Assembly (NCBI GenBank): GCA_012842565.1 | Contig: DUSO01000018.1 | Location: 1 to 42,168 of the forward strand | Source of the DNA: Bacillota bacterium | GTDB taxonomy: Bacteria; Bacillota; SHA-98; Ch115 | Direction of reading: 5' to 3' | DNA length: 42,168 bases | In this document: positions 1-8,682 of the stretch, piece after piece | Layout: every line of letters starts with the position of its first letter | Position numbering within the stretch: position 1 is the stretch's first letter | Program-made: the position numbers and the translations under genes | Notes under the pieces: generated by a model | Told to the model about the DNA's origin: nothing | Database searches by the model: none | What the model saw: the letters and a program-made list of their open reading frames with translations, nothing else

Positions 1-1
1 C

Positions 2-292
2 GAGGCGGCCGATAAGGCCTTTCATGCTGCTATTGCAAAAGCCGCTGACAACCGTATCTTGCTCAGGGCGGTTCAATGTATCGGCGAGGCCATGCAGGAG
101 GAATTCTGGGTTTCCTTGAAGAGGAGGAGGCTCTCGAGAATACATTCCCTGAGGTATTTAGTGGATCACGAGATGATCCTGCAGGCGATCAAGGCTAGGG
201 AACCTGGAAAGGCCCGGCGGGCCATGATTCGCCATCTGCAGCGGGTGGAAAAGGATCTCCTCGGCGGGAGAAAGAGGGTATCTACGACATGA
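2..292 (+). CDS. GntR/FadR-family transcriptional regulator, C-terminal part (partial)
   Basis: The reading frame enters from the left edge and ends at a TGA at 290-292. The visible ~96 residues look like the end of an FCD ligand-binding domain: an FHxxIAxAAxN block near the edge, a central HxxILxAIKAREPGKARRAM segment, and a final HLxxVEKDLL helix. In this family the FCD histidines usually bind a metal that helps hold a small carboxylate effector. The N-terminal winged helix that would bind DNA lies outside the window. The stop overlaps the start of the next gene (ATGA), so the two are probably translated together. The effector cannot be told from this fragment; the catabolic genes that follow suggest a small organic acid, which is inference. 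Confidence 0.75.
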   Translation, partial: EAADKAFHAAIAKAADNRILLRAVQCIGEAMQEEFWVSLKRRRLSRIHSLRYLVDHEMILQAIKAREPGKARRAMIRHLQRVEKDLLGGRKRVSTT

Positions 293-1020
293 GGGAGACT
301 TTGACCTGGCTCGGCCAGGCAGCTACTAGATTGGTTTCTGCAACTGGAAGTCATCTTTTCTTTGACCCATGGGTTACTGGGAATCCGGTATGCCCGGTAA
401 AACTCGAGGACCTCGGGCGAGTTGATGTAATACTGGTCACGCACGGCCATTTCGATCACTTTGGCGATAGCCTTGCAATATGCCGTAGGACCGGCGCCAA
501 GCTGGTCGGCTCGCCTGAGGTGGCGTGGTATGCGGACCAGAAGGGCATAGCCCGCGGCAGCCAGGCATTGCCCATGGGCATCGGGGGCACTATACAGGTC
601 GGCGGCTTCATAATTCATATGGTGCCGGCGCTTCACCAGACAGCCCTCTACGGCGAGGAGTGGCAGGCCGAGAGGCGTTTCATCCCCGATGGCGGCGCTG
701 CCGGGTATGTCGTGAGGACGCCGGGGGGTGTAAACGTATACCATGCCGGGGATACGGCTCTATTTTCCGACATGAGGCTCATCGCTGAGCGCTTTTCGCT
801 GGATGTGGCGCTCTTGCCAATAGGCGGGAGGTTTACAATGGACCCATTCGATGCCGCGAGGGCGGTGGAATTGCTTAGGCCTAGAGTGGTCATCCCGATC
901 CACTACAACACAAACCCGGATCTCACGGTCGACGTATCTGAGTTTGTACAGGGCGTCAAGGCAAGGTCGCCGCGGACTGAGGTGGTCGTGCTGAAACCGG
1001 GGGAATCTGTGGAATTATAA
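289..1020 (+). CDS. UPF0173-type metal-dependent hydrolase (metallo-beta-lactamase fold)
   Basis: A 243-residue protein with the metallo-beta-lactamase signature THGHFDHFGD at about residues 51-60, a downstream HAGDT motif near 152-156 that supplies the bridging aspartate, and an IPIHYNT block near 203-209 for the last metal-ligand histidine. These features and the length fit the UPF0173 (YtkL-like) family of soluble dinuclear metal hydrolases, whose physiological substrates are mostly unknown. The ATG overlaps the stop of the preceding regulator by four bases, so translational coupling is likely. No signal peptide is seen. The fold is secure; the substrate is not. Confidence 0.85.
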   Translation: MRETLTWLGQAATRLVSATGSHLFFDPWVTGNPVCPVKLEDLGRVDVILVTHGHFDHFGDSLAICRRTGAKLVGSPEVAWYADQKGIARGSQALPMGIGGTIQVGGFIIHMVPALHQTALYGEEWQAERRFIPDGGAAGYVVRTPGGVNVYHAGDTALFSDMRLIAERFSLDVALLPIGGRFTMDPFDAARAVELLRPRVVIPIHYNTNPDLTVDVSEFVQGVKARSPRTEVVVLKPGESVEL

Positions 1021-1377
1021 GGGAATTGCGGCTGGGGCTATTTCTGGTAAAATTAGGATGTCAACTCCTAAAACCCTAAGACGCATTGCGGAGGGGGTGC
1101 GGTATTGAGCTGTAACTTCAATTCTCTAGAGTCAAGCAAGGCTCAATACCAGGCCCGTTCTTGAGGCGAACAGGCAGCTCAGGCAGGAGTTTCCCGTAAA
1201 AGGCTGTTTATCTTCGGTTCCGTTGGCTGCAGAAGGCAGACGAGAGCCTTGCGTCGGCCAAGAGTCTATATGATGAGTTATTCCACTTGGCTACACCCCC
1301 AATAGGGATAAAATGGAAGGAGGCAATGGCGGCTTTCCCTCTAGCTAAACTGAGGAGATTCGCCGCAACGTGAACCT
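1021..1377. other. Intergenic stretch without a recognisable gene
   Basis: No credible reading frame fills these 357 bases. The clearest structure is a perfect 10-bp inverted repeat, GGTATTGAGC at 1101-1110 and GCTCAATACC at 1141-1150, with a 30-base loop. It lacks a T-tract, so it is not a standard terminator. A short open run around 1164-1200 reads LRQEFPVK, faintly like the start of IS3-type transposase OrfB proteins, but it breaks at once and is too weak to call an insertion-sequence remnant. An AGGAGA sequence at 1353-1358 lies rather far upstream of the next start codon. Confidence 0.4.
1101..1150. repeat. 10-bp perfect inverted repeat with 30-base loop
   Basis: GGTATTGAGC at 1101-1110 is the exact reverse complement of GCTCAATACC at 1141-1150. 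It could be a widely spaced regulator site or an RNA hairpin in the leader of the gene at 1378. No T-run follows, so termination is unlikely. Confidence 0.5.
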
Positions 1378-1869
1378 ATGGAAACTCCAGAGATCAGAGG
1401 CATCAAGGTAGAACCATTGACGGCCGAGGCTTTCAGGCCTTTCGGGACGGTCCTCGAGATTCCTTCGGGTAAACCGGATAATTTCTCGGACGTGTTCGCA
1501 ATGTGGCAGGACCTGGCCGACATCGGGGTTCTGGGAGAAAAGGCCAGCATAGTCTACCTTGTGAACAAGAGAAGGGCTTTTGTCCTTGACATCATGGAGA
1601 GGCACAAGAATGGGATTGAGGTGTTCTTCCCGGTGAAAGGGCAGAGCATCCTTGCAGTGGCGCCTCCCAGCAAGGACCTGCCAAAACCTGAGGACATCCG
1701 GTGTTTCTACATTGACGGCACAAAACCCTATATCATCAACAAGGACGTGTGGCACTGGTCAACGTTCCCCCTGGGAGATGAAGCGGGGTTTTTCCTCATA
1801 TTCAAAAAAGGACTCCCCAGGGAGGATGTAGAAGAACAAAAGATGAATCCAATCCCCATCCTTCTCTAA
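1378..1869 (+). CDS. Ureidoglycolate lyase family protein (AllA-like)
   Basis: A 163-residue protein opening with IKVEPLTAEAFRPFGTVLE, the usual N-terminus of the ureidoglycolate lyase (PF04115) cupin-like family, and carrying the late block NKDVWHWSTFPLG that lines the active site in this family. The classical enzyme splits ureidoglycolate into glyoxylate and urea in allantoin breakdown; many homologues outside purine operons have unknown substrates. An in-frame TGA at 1351-1353 leaves ATG 1378 as the only reasonable start, although the nearest SD-like AGGAGA (1353-1358) is about 20 bases away. A family regulator and an amidohydrolase flank it, which fits a purine or ureide salvage locus, but no allantoinase or urease is visible. 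Confidence 0.75.
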   Translation: METPEIRGIKVEPLTAEAFRPFGTVLEIPSGKPDNFSDVFAMWQDLADIGVLGEKASIVYLVNKRRAFVLDIMERHKNGIEVFFPVKGQSILAVAPPSKDLPKPEDIRCFYIDGTKPYIINKDVWHWSTFPLGDEAGFFLIFKKGLPREDVEEQKMNPIPILL

Positions 1870-1899
1870 CGAGCGGCATCGCGCAAATGGCGTCAAACG

Positions 1900-1913
1900 G
1901 CATCACGTGATGC
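1900..1913. repeat. 14-bp perfect palindrome GCATCACGTGATGC
   Basis: A perfect 14-bp palindrome between the AllA-like gene and the amidohydrolase. Size and placement fit an operator for a dimeric regulator, but no promoter was pinned next to it. The rest of 1870-2080 is GC-rich and holds no gene. Confidence 0.4.
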
Positions 1914-2083
1914 TAAGCCAACCGCGCCGGCCGACGACGGCCGCGGCTGGGCTCGGGGCATCCGAGGATACGCGGGTGTGATTCGGTTCCCGGTGCCTGG
2001 GGGTGGGTCACGGCGGTGATCACCCTAATTCGCCTTGGACATGCAGGTATGCATGCCGGGGGCACGGGGGTGGAGACCTGGTG

Positions 2084-3535
2084 ATGGCTCTCGGAAATGG
2101 GCACCCGGTAGATAGCCCAGTACCATTTGGCGACCCGGCGGGCGGTAAGCTTCCTGTGGACTACCTCATAGCAGGCTCCATGGTCCTCACCCTTGACCCG
2201 CAAGGTACAGCCTATAGAGACGGGGCGGTCGCGACCCGCGGTGATGTGATCCTTGCTGTGGGCCCGGCGCGTGAAATCGAGGCAAGGGTCGCACCTAGGC
2301 GGAGAATTGATGGCAGCGGCAAACTGGTTATACCTGGGTTGATCAACGCCCACTCGCACATGGCCATGGCCCCGATGAGGGGGATCACCCATGACGTGCC
2401 CGGCGTGATCTACAGCATCATGTGGCCGGTCGAGGCGTCCCTGAGAGAAGAAGACATCTATGACCTCGCAATGCTGGGGGTGGTGGAGAGTCTCAGGGCC
2501 GGGACGACGTGCCTGGTAGACCACTACTTCTTCATGGAGGAAATCGCCCGCGCGTGCCAGGATGCGGGGATCCGCGCCGTCCTGGGCCATACTGTGATGA
2601 GCTCTGATGGGCCCTTTACGGGCGAGGACCAACTTCGTGCAGCCTTTGATTTCGTCGAACGCTGGCATGGCAGGTCTCCGCTAATCACTCCCTGGTTTGC
2701 CCCGCACGCGCCTGATACAGTAAGGCCTGAATGGCTCCGCGAGATGGCCGCGGCCTCCGGGAGATCCGGTGCGGGAATACACCTCCACCTTGCCCAGACC
2801 GAGCGCGAGGTGGAGGTCGTTCGGAGCCGCTACGGCCGGACGCCCGTAGAACAGCTGGCTGAATGCGGAATCCTCGGCCCAAGCACTCTCGCCGCACATT
2901 GCATTTACCTTACTGAGTCGGATATCGACCTCCTGGCCCAAAGCGGGACTACCGCTGTCTTTTGTCCCACCGTGCATGCAAATACCGGGAAGGTTTGCCG
3001 TGCAGCTCATCTTATGAGACGGGGTGTCAGGGTTGGGCTCGGGAGCGATTGTGCTTCAAACAATGACGACATGAACATGCTCGAGGAAATCCGGATGGCG
3101 GTAGCTGTCCAGAATACAATCGAAGGCCATCCGGGTGCGCTTACTGCAGGTCAGGCCTTGCGCATGGCTACTACGGTTAATGCCGCTGCCATCGGTCAGG
3201 CGGACAGGCTCGGCTCGATTAAGCCCGGTTACCAGGCGGATCTAGTGCTATTGGATATCAGAAAGGCAAGATGGACACCGCTCATAAACGCGGAAGCCAA
3301 TCTCGTGTATTGCGGGTCGGAAAGCGATATAGAGATGGTCTTCGTCGCAGGGGTCCTGGTTGTTGAAAACGGGAGGGTTACGACCGTGGAAGAGGACGAG
3401 GTTGTGCGGCGCGGTGCGGCAGCATGCCAGCGCATCTTTGACCGGGCAGGCCGTGCAATGCCCCGGTTTCGTAACCTGCCCGCAACCGTGTTTGCAGACG
3501 GCCCTCAGGGCGTGTTTTCTACAGATTTCTTTTGA
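2084..3535 (+). CDS. Amidohydrolase, SAH/5-methylthioadenosine deaminase–chlorohydrolase group
   Basis: A 483-residue protein of the metal-dependent amidohydrolase superfamily. The metal ligands are visible in order: HSHM near residues 90-93, HLHLAQT in the middle, AAHCIYL, and GLGSDCASNND. The C-terminal GSIKPGYQADLVLLD block is the beta-sandwich typical of the S-adenosylhomocysteine/MTA deaminase, guanine deaminase and atrazine chlorohydrolase group. The exact substrate cannot be assigned; an aminopurine or aminated heterocycle is likely. The frame stays open upstream to 2003, but GGTGGAG just before 2081 favours GTG 2081 or ATG 2084, close to the conserved DYLIAGSMVLTLDP beginning. With the AllA-like neighbour it could belong to purine salvage (inference). 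Confidence 0.85.
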   Translation: MALGNGHPVDSPVPFGDPAGGKLPVDYLIAGSMVLTLDPQGTAYRDGAVATRGDVILAVGPAREIEARVAPRRRIDGSGKLVIPGLINAHSHMAMAPMRGITHDVPGVIYSIMWPVEASLREEDIYDLAMLGVVESLRAGTTCLVDHYFFMEEIARACQDAGIRAVLGHTVMSSDGPFTGEDQLRAAFDFVERWHGRSPLITPWFAPHAPDTVRPEWLREMAAASGRSGAGIHLHLAQTEREVEVVRSRYGRTPVEQLAECGILGPSTLAAHCIYLTESDIDLLAQSGTTAVFCPTVHANTGKVCRAAHLMRRGVRVGLGSDCASNNDDMNMLEEIRMAVAVQNTIEGHPGALTAGQALRMATTVNAAAIGQADRLGSIKPGYQADLVLLDIRKARWTPLINAEANLVYCGSESDIEMVFVAGVLVVENGRVTTVEEDEVVRRGAAACQRIFDRAGRAMPRFRNLPATVFADGPQGVFSTDFF

Positions 3536-3715
3536 TCCTCTTGCAGGAATTACTCAAGAGATGAATAAATATGTACTGAATAAAAGACGCCAATCAGGCG
3601 GATACCAACAGGATAGATCAGGCCAGGTGATATCCGGGGGAGAGACCTGCCGGGTTAGGGCGGCGAGATAGGCCGGGGAATGAGCCAGTCCGGGCGGTGC
3701 GTCATAATGGCGGGT
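3536..3715 (+). other. Leader region upstream of the glycine riboswitch
   Basis: About 180 bases between the amidohydrolase stop and aptamer 1. The promoter of the gcv operon should lie here; the AT-richest part (about 3550-3590) is the best place for it, but no hexamer pair stands out. No gene is seen. Confidence 0.35.
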
Positions 3716-3923
3716 GCTCCGGAATGGCGGGGCGAGTCCTATAACCCAAGCCGCGGCAGGCGCCGAAGGAGCAAGGTCGGAGTGCCGTACGGCGTGCCGT
3801 CCTCCGGCTGAAACTCTCAGGCAGACGTACTTCGGGTTGATGGCCCTCTGGAGAGAATCCCCGGCCCTATTCGGCCGGGGGCGCCGACGGGGTAATGCAA
3901 TCTCTCAGGCTGTGGGACAGAGG
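3716..3923 (+). promoter_or_regulatory. Tandem glycine riboswitch (two gcvT-type aptamers)
   Basis: Two copies of the glycine aptamer core lie in series. Aptamer 1 has CGCCGAAGGAGCAA at 3761-3774 and AAACTCTCAGGC at 3811-3822. A linker leads into CTCTGGAGAG at 3846-3855, which opens aptamer 2. Aptamer 2 has GCGCCGACGGGG at 3881-3892 and ATCTCTCAGG at 3900-3909. Its P1 helix can be drawn exactly: CCTCTG 3845-3850 with CAGAGG 3918-3923. Order and spacing match the cooperative tandem class found upstream of gcv operons. Aptamer 1 is less canonical in its first paired strand (GCGAGTC instead of GGAGAGTC). Glycine binding is expected to raise expression of the operon that starts at 4036. Confidence 0.93.
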
Positions 3924-3968
3924 AGACAGGCAGCGGGGTTTTGCTTGTTTTCTTCTGTCCCTTGTTTT
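3914..3968 (+). terminator. Riboswitch expression platform: intrinsic terminator sharing the aptamer-2 P1 strand
   Basis: GGGACAGAGGA (3914-3924) pairs with TCTTCTGTCCC (3951-3961) with one G·U, and the helix continues with ACAGGCA (3926-3932) against TGCTTGT (3942-3948), leaving a 9-base loop. TTGTTTTT follows at 3962. The left strand includes CAGAGG (3918-3923), the 3' strand of the aptamer-2 P1 helix, so aptamer folding and terminator folding exclude each other. This predicts a glycine-activated ON switch. Confidence 0.85.
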
Positions 3969-4035
3969 TGGTGCAACTCGTTACCACAACTGCTGTCACG
4001 AAACCTTTATAAAAGCTCGCCGGGAGGGAGATTGG

Positions 4036-5142
4036 ATGAAACGCACGCCGCTATATGACGTGCACGTTGGCCTTGGTGCCCGGATGATCGGGTTTGGGGG
4101 GTGGGAGATGCCCGTCTCTTACACGGACATCGTTGAAGAACACCTGGCGGTAAGGAGCAAAGCTGGGCTGTTTGACTTAAGCCACATGGGAGAAATAGAG
4201 ATAAGCGGGACGGGGGCACTGGAGCTTATCCAGCGTCTTACGACCAATGATGCGTCGAAGCTCGCCCCCGGGCAAGTGCAGTATTCCCTGATGTTATACC
4301 CGGACGGGGGCATCGTCGACGACCTCCTGGTATACAGGTTCGCGGGTCATTACATGCTGGTGGTCAATGCATCGAATACAGGTAAGGATTTTGAATGGAT
4401 CAGAGAACATGCGAGCGGGGATGTAGCTGTCCGGGATGTGTCCCATGAGACCGCACTTGTGGCTATCCAGGGGCCATTTTCCGAGAGCATCCTGCAAAGG
4501 GTGACTGACTTTGACCTTTCATCCCTGGGCTATTATCGCTTCGCTGAGGCCAGCATCTCTGTTTTGGATGGTAAAGCGCGCCGGGCGTGTGTCATTTCTC
4601 GCACCGGCTACACTGGCGAAGACGGGTTTGAAATATATATTGACCGCAACTATGCTCGTGAGGCCTGGGAGACGCTCCTGGAAACAGGGAAGCCTGAGGG
4701 CCTTGTGCCAGTCGGGCTCGGGGCCAGGGATAGCCTGCGCCTCGAGGCCGCATATTCTCTCTATGGTCACGAAATTAATGAGGAGACCCTGCCGTATGAG
4801 GCCGGCCTTGGTTGGGTTGTCAAGGTCGACAAGGGAGATTTCGTAGGGAGGGAGGCCCTCCTAAAAGCTAAGGAAAGAGGTCTTGTCCGGAAACTTGTCG
4901 GGCTCGAGCTTGTCGAGCGCGGGGTGCCCCGCGCAGGATTTAAGATCGTCAAGGGAGCCGAAGAGGTGGGCTACCTCACAAGCGGCACGTTCTCCCCATC
5001 GCTCCAGAAGGGAATCGGCCTGGGGTACGTGTCCACTCAGGAAGCCAGGCCGGGAAATGAGCTTGCGGTCATGATAAGAAATAAGCCAGTCGGTGCGAAG
5101 GTGGTAAAGACTCCCTTTGTGGAGTCACACGTGAAGAAGTAG
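4036..5142 (+). CDS. gcvT: Glycine cleavage system T protein (aminomethyltransferase)
   Basis: A 368-residue T protein. It takes the aminomethyl group from GcvH-bound lipoamide, releases ammonia and forms 5,10-methylene-tetrahydrofolate. It begins MKRTPLYDVHVGLGARMIGF and continues with FGGWEMPVSY and the folate-site region FDLSHMGEI, followed by the typical DDLLVYR, SRTGYTGEDGFEIY and GLGARDSLRLEAAY blocks. The frame is open further upstream, but that part is riboswitch and terminator; GGGAGGGAG just before ATG 4036 sets the start. First gene of the operon gcvT-gcvH-gcvPA-gcvPB; 20 bases separate it from gcvH. Confidence 0.96.
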   Translation: MKRTPLYDVHVGLGARMIGFGGWEMPVSYTDIVEEHLAVRSKAGLFDLSHMGEIEISGTGALELIQRLTTNDASKLAPGQVQYSLMLYPDGGIVDDLLVYRFAGHYMLVVNASNTGKDFEWIREHASGDVAVRDVSHETALVAIQGPFSESILQRVTDFDLSSLGYYRFAEASISVLDGKARRACVISRTGYTGEDGFEIYIDRNYAREAWETLLETGKPEGLVPVGLGARDSLRLEAAYSLYGHEINEETLPYEAGLGWVVKVDKGDFVGREALLKAKERGLVRKLVGLELVERGVPRAGFKIVKGAEEVGYLTSGTFSPSLQKGIGLGYVSTQEARPGNELAVMIRNKPVGAKVVKTPFVESHVKK

Positions 5143-5162
5143 CCATACGAGGGGGGACTAGC

Positions 5163-5555
5163 ATGTATCCTGAGGACTTGAAGTATACCGAAAAGCATGA
5201 ATGGGTGAGGCTCGAAGGGAATAGAGCGGTGATAGGGATTACAAGCCACGCCCAGGACCAACTGGGGGCCATAGTTGGAATCGGGCTGCCACAGGTAGGG
5301 GACGTTGTGGAGCAAGGGCAGGAGCTGGCGGATATAGATTCTATGAAGACGGCTGATGTGATTTACGCTCCTGTGAGCGGCACCGTCGTTGAGGTGAACA
5401 AAAAGCTGGAGGAACACCCGGAGCTTATCAACGACGATCCTTACGGCGAGGGATGGGTGGCGGTGATTGAGATATCCAACGAGGAGGAGATAGGCTCCCT
5501 CATGAGCGCCGAAGAATATCGCGCCCTGGTGGAGGAAGGGGAGGAGGGCCATTGA
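5163..5555 (+). CDS. gcvH: Glycine cleavage system H protein (lipoyl carrier)
   Basis: A 130-residue H protein that shuttles the aminomethyl group between P, T and L proteins on a lipoyl arm. It starts MYPEDLKYTEKHEWVRLEGN, and the lipoylation site is K62 in ADIDSMKTADVIYAPVSG. The family more often has ESVK at this site; here it reads DSMK, with the acceptor lysine intact. In Firmicutes GcvH is also the first acceptor of octanoate from LipM, which matters because a LipM-like gene lies at 18714. The preceding SD is GGGGGG at 5152-5157. The stop overlaps the TTG start of gcvPA. Confidence 0.96.
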   Translation: MYPEDLKYTEKHEWVRLEGNRAVIGITSHAQDQLGAIVGIGLPQVGDVVEQGQELADIDSMKTADVIYAPVSGTVVEVNKKLEEHPELINDDPYGEGWVAVIEISNEEEIGSLMSAEEYRALVEEGEEGH

Positions 5556-7012
5556 ACTACATCCCCAACACAGAACGGGATCTTAGGGAAATGCTGGCGG
5601 CGATAGGGGTCGGGTCGGCCGAAGAGCTTTTCTCTGACATCCCGGCTGCTGTCCGGCTCAATAGAGACCTTGACCTCCCGCCGGCGCTGTCCGAGTACGA
5701 GCTCATAAAGCACATGAGCGGGCTTGCGGCGCGAAACCGTGGCGTCGATGATTATGTATCATTTCTGGGGGGCGGCGCATACGACCATTTCATCCCGAGC
5801 GCACTATTCACCATCCTTGGACGGTCGGAGTTCTACACAGCCTATACACCCTACCAGGCGGAAGTGAGCCAGGGCGTCCTCCAGTCGATATTTGAATACC
5901 AGTCGCTCATATGCGAGCTTACCGGCATGGATGTCAGCAATGCATCACTCTACGACGGGGCGACAGCCGTAGCCGAGGCGGCCACCATGGCGGCAAGGCA
6001 GACTCGCCGTAATGAGATTGTGATATCCCGCGCAGTTCATCCGGAGTATAGAATGTTGCTTAAGACCTATGCGCATGCCCTTGGCCTGCCCGTAAAGGAA
6101 ATCAGTTTCTCCGGTGGTATAACCGACCTCGAGGAGCTCAAGTCCGCCGTCACCGGTGCTACCGCATGTGTGATACTGCAGAGCCCCAACTTCTTTGGGT
6201 GCATTGAGCCCATGGGAGAGGCGGCGGATATATCTCACGCCGAAGGGGCGCTCTTTGTAGCGTGCGTGGACCCCATATCATTGGGGATCTTGGCACCCCC
6301 AGGCGAGTATGGTGCGGACATCGCCATAGGCGAAGGACAGGCGCTTGGCAATCCTCTCAATTTCGGTGGCCCCTACCTGGGCTTCCTTGCGTGCAAAAAT
6401 GAGTTCATTCGAAACATGCCGGGGAGGGTGGTGGGCGAGACCACCGACCCTAGGGGGCGGAGGGGATTTGTGCTGACGCTCCAGGCGCGCGAGCAGCACA
6501 TAAGAAGGGAAAGGGCTACCTCCAACATATGTTCCAATGAGGCGCTGTGCGCCCTTGCGGCTACCGTCTATCTCTCGCTTCTGGGAAAAAGCGGCATACG
6601 TGAGGTGGGCGAGCTTTGCGTGCAGAAATCCCACTACGCGGCAAAGAGGATAGCATCCATCCCCGGGTTTTCTATGAAGTATTCGGCTCCATTCTTCAAA
6701 GAATTCGTCATCGGCTGCCCCGTCGAGCCCTCATCCCTGATAATAGAGCTTAAGGGACAGGGGATCCTGCCAGGCATAGAGCTTGCCAGGATGTTGCCGC
6801 AAGATGAAAATCTAAAAGACGCGCTCCTTGTGGCCGTGACGGAAAAGCGGACAAAGGAGGAGATTGACAGGCTCGTCCAGGCTATGGCGCAATGTGCCGG
6901 GGCTGCCGTGCAGTCTGATGTCGGGGCTACAACACAGCCCGCCGGGGATACCCGGACAGAACGAGCGGCTGGCGACAGGGGACCCGCCTGCGGAAGAGAG
7001 GGATTGGCATGA
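5552..7012 (+). CDS. gcvPA: Glycine dehydrogenase (decarboxylating) subunit 1
   Basis: A 486-residue alpha subunit of the two-part P protein, which with GcvPB decarboxylates glycine and loads the aminomethyl group onto GcvH. Family landmarks are [12 protein letters not shown] at the start, [32 protein letters not shown] and NFGGPYLGF. The start is TTG 5552, overlapping the gcvH stop (TTGA) and preceded by GGGGAGGAGGG. The last ~35 residues (from about 452) are an Ala/Gly/Thr/Arg-rich tail beyond the usual ~445-450-residue length and look like low-complexity extension. The stop overlaps gcvPB (ATGA). Confidence 0.95.
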   Translation: MNYIPNTERDLREMLAAIGVGSAEELFSDIPAAVRLNRDLDLPPALSEYELIKHMSGLAARNRGVDDYVSFLGGGAYDHFIPSALFTILGRSEFYTAYTPYQAEVSQGVLQSIFEYQSLICELTGMDVSNASLYDGATAVAEAATMAARQTRRNEIVISRAVHPEYRMLLKTYAHALGLPVKEISFSGGITDLEELKSAVTGATACVILQSPNFFGCIEPMGEAADISHAEGALFVACVDPISLGILAPPGEYGADIAIGEGQALGNPLNFGGPYLGFLACKNEFIRNMPGRVVGETTDPRGRRGFVLTLQAREQHIRRERATSNICSNEALCALAATVYLSLLGKSGIREVGELCVQKSHYAAKRIASIPGFSMKYSAPFFKEFVIGCPVEPSSLIIELKGQGILPGIELARMLPQDENLKDALLVAVTEKRTKEEIDRLVQAMAQCAGAAVQSDVGATTQPAGDTRTERAAGDRGPACGREGLA

Positions 7013-8601
7013 TCATCGAGCCAGAAGGACTCGGGCCAGGGGTGGAATCAAGAGCTATGGCGCAGAACAAGGCGAGGGGTCCAGAGCCCCTGATCTCGGA
7101 GCTGTCTTCGCCGGGCCGCAAGGGTTACTCGCTTCCGCCAATGGATGTGGAGGCAGGCAGGCTCGAGGACCTAATCCCGGAGGCCTACCTGCGGAAGGCC
7201 CCTCCTGGGCTGCCCGAGGTTTCAGAGGTTGACGTGGTTCGTCACTTCATCCGCCTCTCGCAGAAAAATTACGGCGTCGACGTCGGCTTTTACCCGCTCG
7301 GCTCCTGTACAATGAAATACAACCCGAAAGTGAATGAATACCTGGCCTCGCTCCCCGGCTTCATGTCATTACACCCTTATGAGCCGGAAGACCTGGTGCA
7401 GGGCGCACTCGAGCTCATGTATGAATTGCAGCAGTATCTCTGCGAAATCGGGGGCATGGACAGCGTGAGCCTCCAGCCCGCCGCAGGCGCCCATGGGGAG
7501 CTCACCGGGCTCCTGATGATCCGGGCATACCATGAGTACAGGGGAGAAGGCCAAAAAAGGACCAGGGTTATCGTCCCTGATTCAGCACATGGCACCAATC
7601 CAGCAAGTGCTGCCTTTTGCGGGTATAAGGTGGTAGAGGTTAAATCGGACGACAGGGGAGGGGTAGACGTCCGGGCCCTCCGTGAGATCATGGACGATTC
7701 CGTTGCGGCGCTGATGCTCACAAACCCCAACACCCTGGGCCTGTTTGACGAAAACATAGTAGAAGTCGCCGAGATCGTCCATGAGAAGGGCGGTCTCCTC
7801 TACTACGATGGCGCCAACATGAATGCTATAATGGGAATGGCAAGGCCGGGGGACATGGGCTTTGACGTGCTCCATTTCAACCTGCACAAGACCTTCTCCA
7901 CCCCCCATGGCGGTGGAGGGCCGGGCAGCGGGCCGGTAGGCGTCAAGAAAGCGCTGGAGCCGTTCCTTCCTGTGCCTGTCGTGGCGAGGAGGGATGCCCG
8001 GGCGGGTGACGTCCAAACCGGGAATGAACAGGCGGGGAACGGCCGGGTAGAGGACAGCCGGGGCGAGGGAGCCCCCCGGTATTTCCTTGATTACGACCGG
8101 CCGCTCAGCATAGGCAGGGTCAGGTCTTTTTACGGGAATTTCGGGGTGATGGTCAAGGCCTATGCATATATCCGGGCGCTTGGAGCTAAGGGCCTTAAGG
8201 AGGCGAGCGAGGCGGCCGTGATAGCCGCCAACTACGTGCTCAGCAGGCTCAAATCCCACTATCATGTGCCTTATGATCGCCATTGCAAGCACGAATTCGT
8301 CATATCTGCAAAGAACCAGATGGAATATGGGGTCCGTACGTCCGACATCGCCAAGGCTCTCCTGGACTACGGTTTCCATGCGCCGACCATTTACTTCCCG
8401 CTCATCGTCAAGGAGGCCATAATGGTGGAGCCGACCGAGACCGAGAGCAAGGAGACGCTGGATGCGTTTTGTGAAGCGTTGATCGAGATCGCGGACAAGG
8501 CGCGGAGTGACCCGGAATACCTGCACCAAGCGCCTCACACTACCGTAGTCGGCCGGCTGGACGAAGTAACTGCGGCGAGGAAGCCAAAGCTAAGGTGGTA
8601 G
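7009..8601 (+). CDS. gcvPB: Glycine dehydrogenase (decarboxylating) subunit 2
   Basis: A 530-residue beta subunit carrying the pyridoxal-phosphate lysine, K294 in [18 protein letters not shown]. Other landmarks are [35 protein letters not shown] and [11 protein letters not shown]. Two oddities: about 27 extra residues at the N-terminus before the conserved [15 protein letters not shown], and a Gly/Asp/Arg-rich insertion of about 30 residues at 327-357, just where most homologues go straight from VPVV to YYLDYDRP. The start ATG 7009 overlaps the gcvPA stop; ATG 7057 is an alternative closer to the family length. No dihydrolipoamide dehydrogenase (L protein) gene is in the window. Confidence 0.95.
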   Translation: MIIEPEGLGPGVESRAMAQNKARGPEPLISELSSPGRKGYSLPPMDVEAGRLEDLIPEAYLRKAPPGLPEVSEVDVVRHFIRLSQKNYGVDVGFYPLGSCTMKYNPKVNEYLASLPGFMSLHPYEPEDLVQGALELMYELQQYLCEIGGMDSVSLQPAAGAHGELTGLLMIRAYHEYRGEGQKRTRVIVPDSAHGTNPASAAFCGYKVVEVKSDDRGGVDVRALREIMDDSVAALMLTNPNTLGLFDENIVEVAEIVHEKGGLLYYDGANMNAIMGMARPGDMGFDVLHFNLHKTFSTPHGGGGPGSGPVGVKKALEPFLPVPVVARRDARAGDVQTGNEQAGNGRVEDSRGEGAPRYFLDYDRPLSIGRVRSFYGNFGVMVKAYAYIRALGAKGLKEASEAAVIAANYVLSRLKSHYHVPYDRHCKHEFVISAKNQMEYGVRTSDIAKALLDYGFHAPTIYFPLIVKEAIMVEPTETESKETLDAFCEALIEIADKARSDPEYLHQAPHTTVVGRLDEVTAARKPKLRW

Positions 8602-8682
8602 GTAGACCTTGGGATTGGCCGGGTTGCTTGTGCCTTAGATCGGGGTGTATCCAACACGGGAATTGCCAGGGACATCACTTTT

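Noticed and set aside
1164-1320. Possible IS3-type transposase remnant (LRQEFPVK)
   Set aside because: Only eight residues look familiar, frames break at once, and no terminal repeats or target duplication were seen.
3895-4035. N-terminal extension of GcvT in the same frame
   Set aside because: This DNA is aptamer 2 and the terminator hairpin, and ATG 4036 has a strong SD and the family's normal beginning.
7582-8538. Long minus-strand open frame opposite gcvPB
   Set aside because: A shadow of the GC-rich gcvPB sequence; the plus-strand protein is unambiguous.
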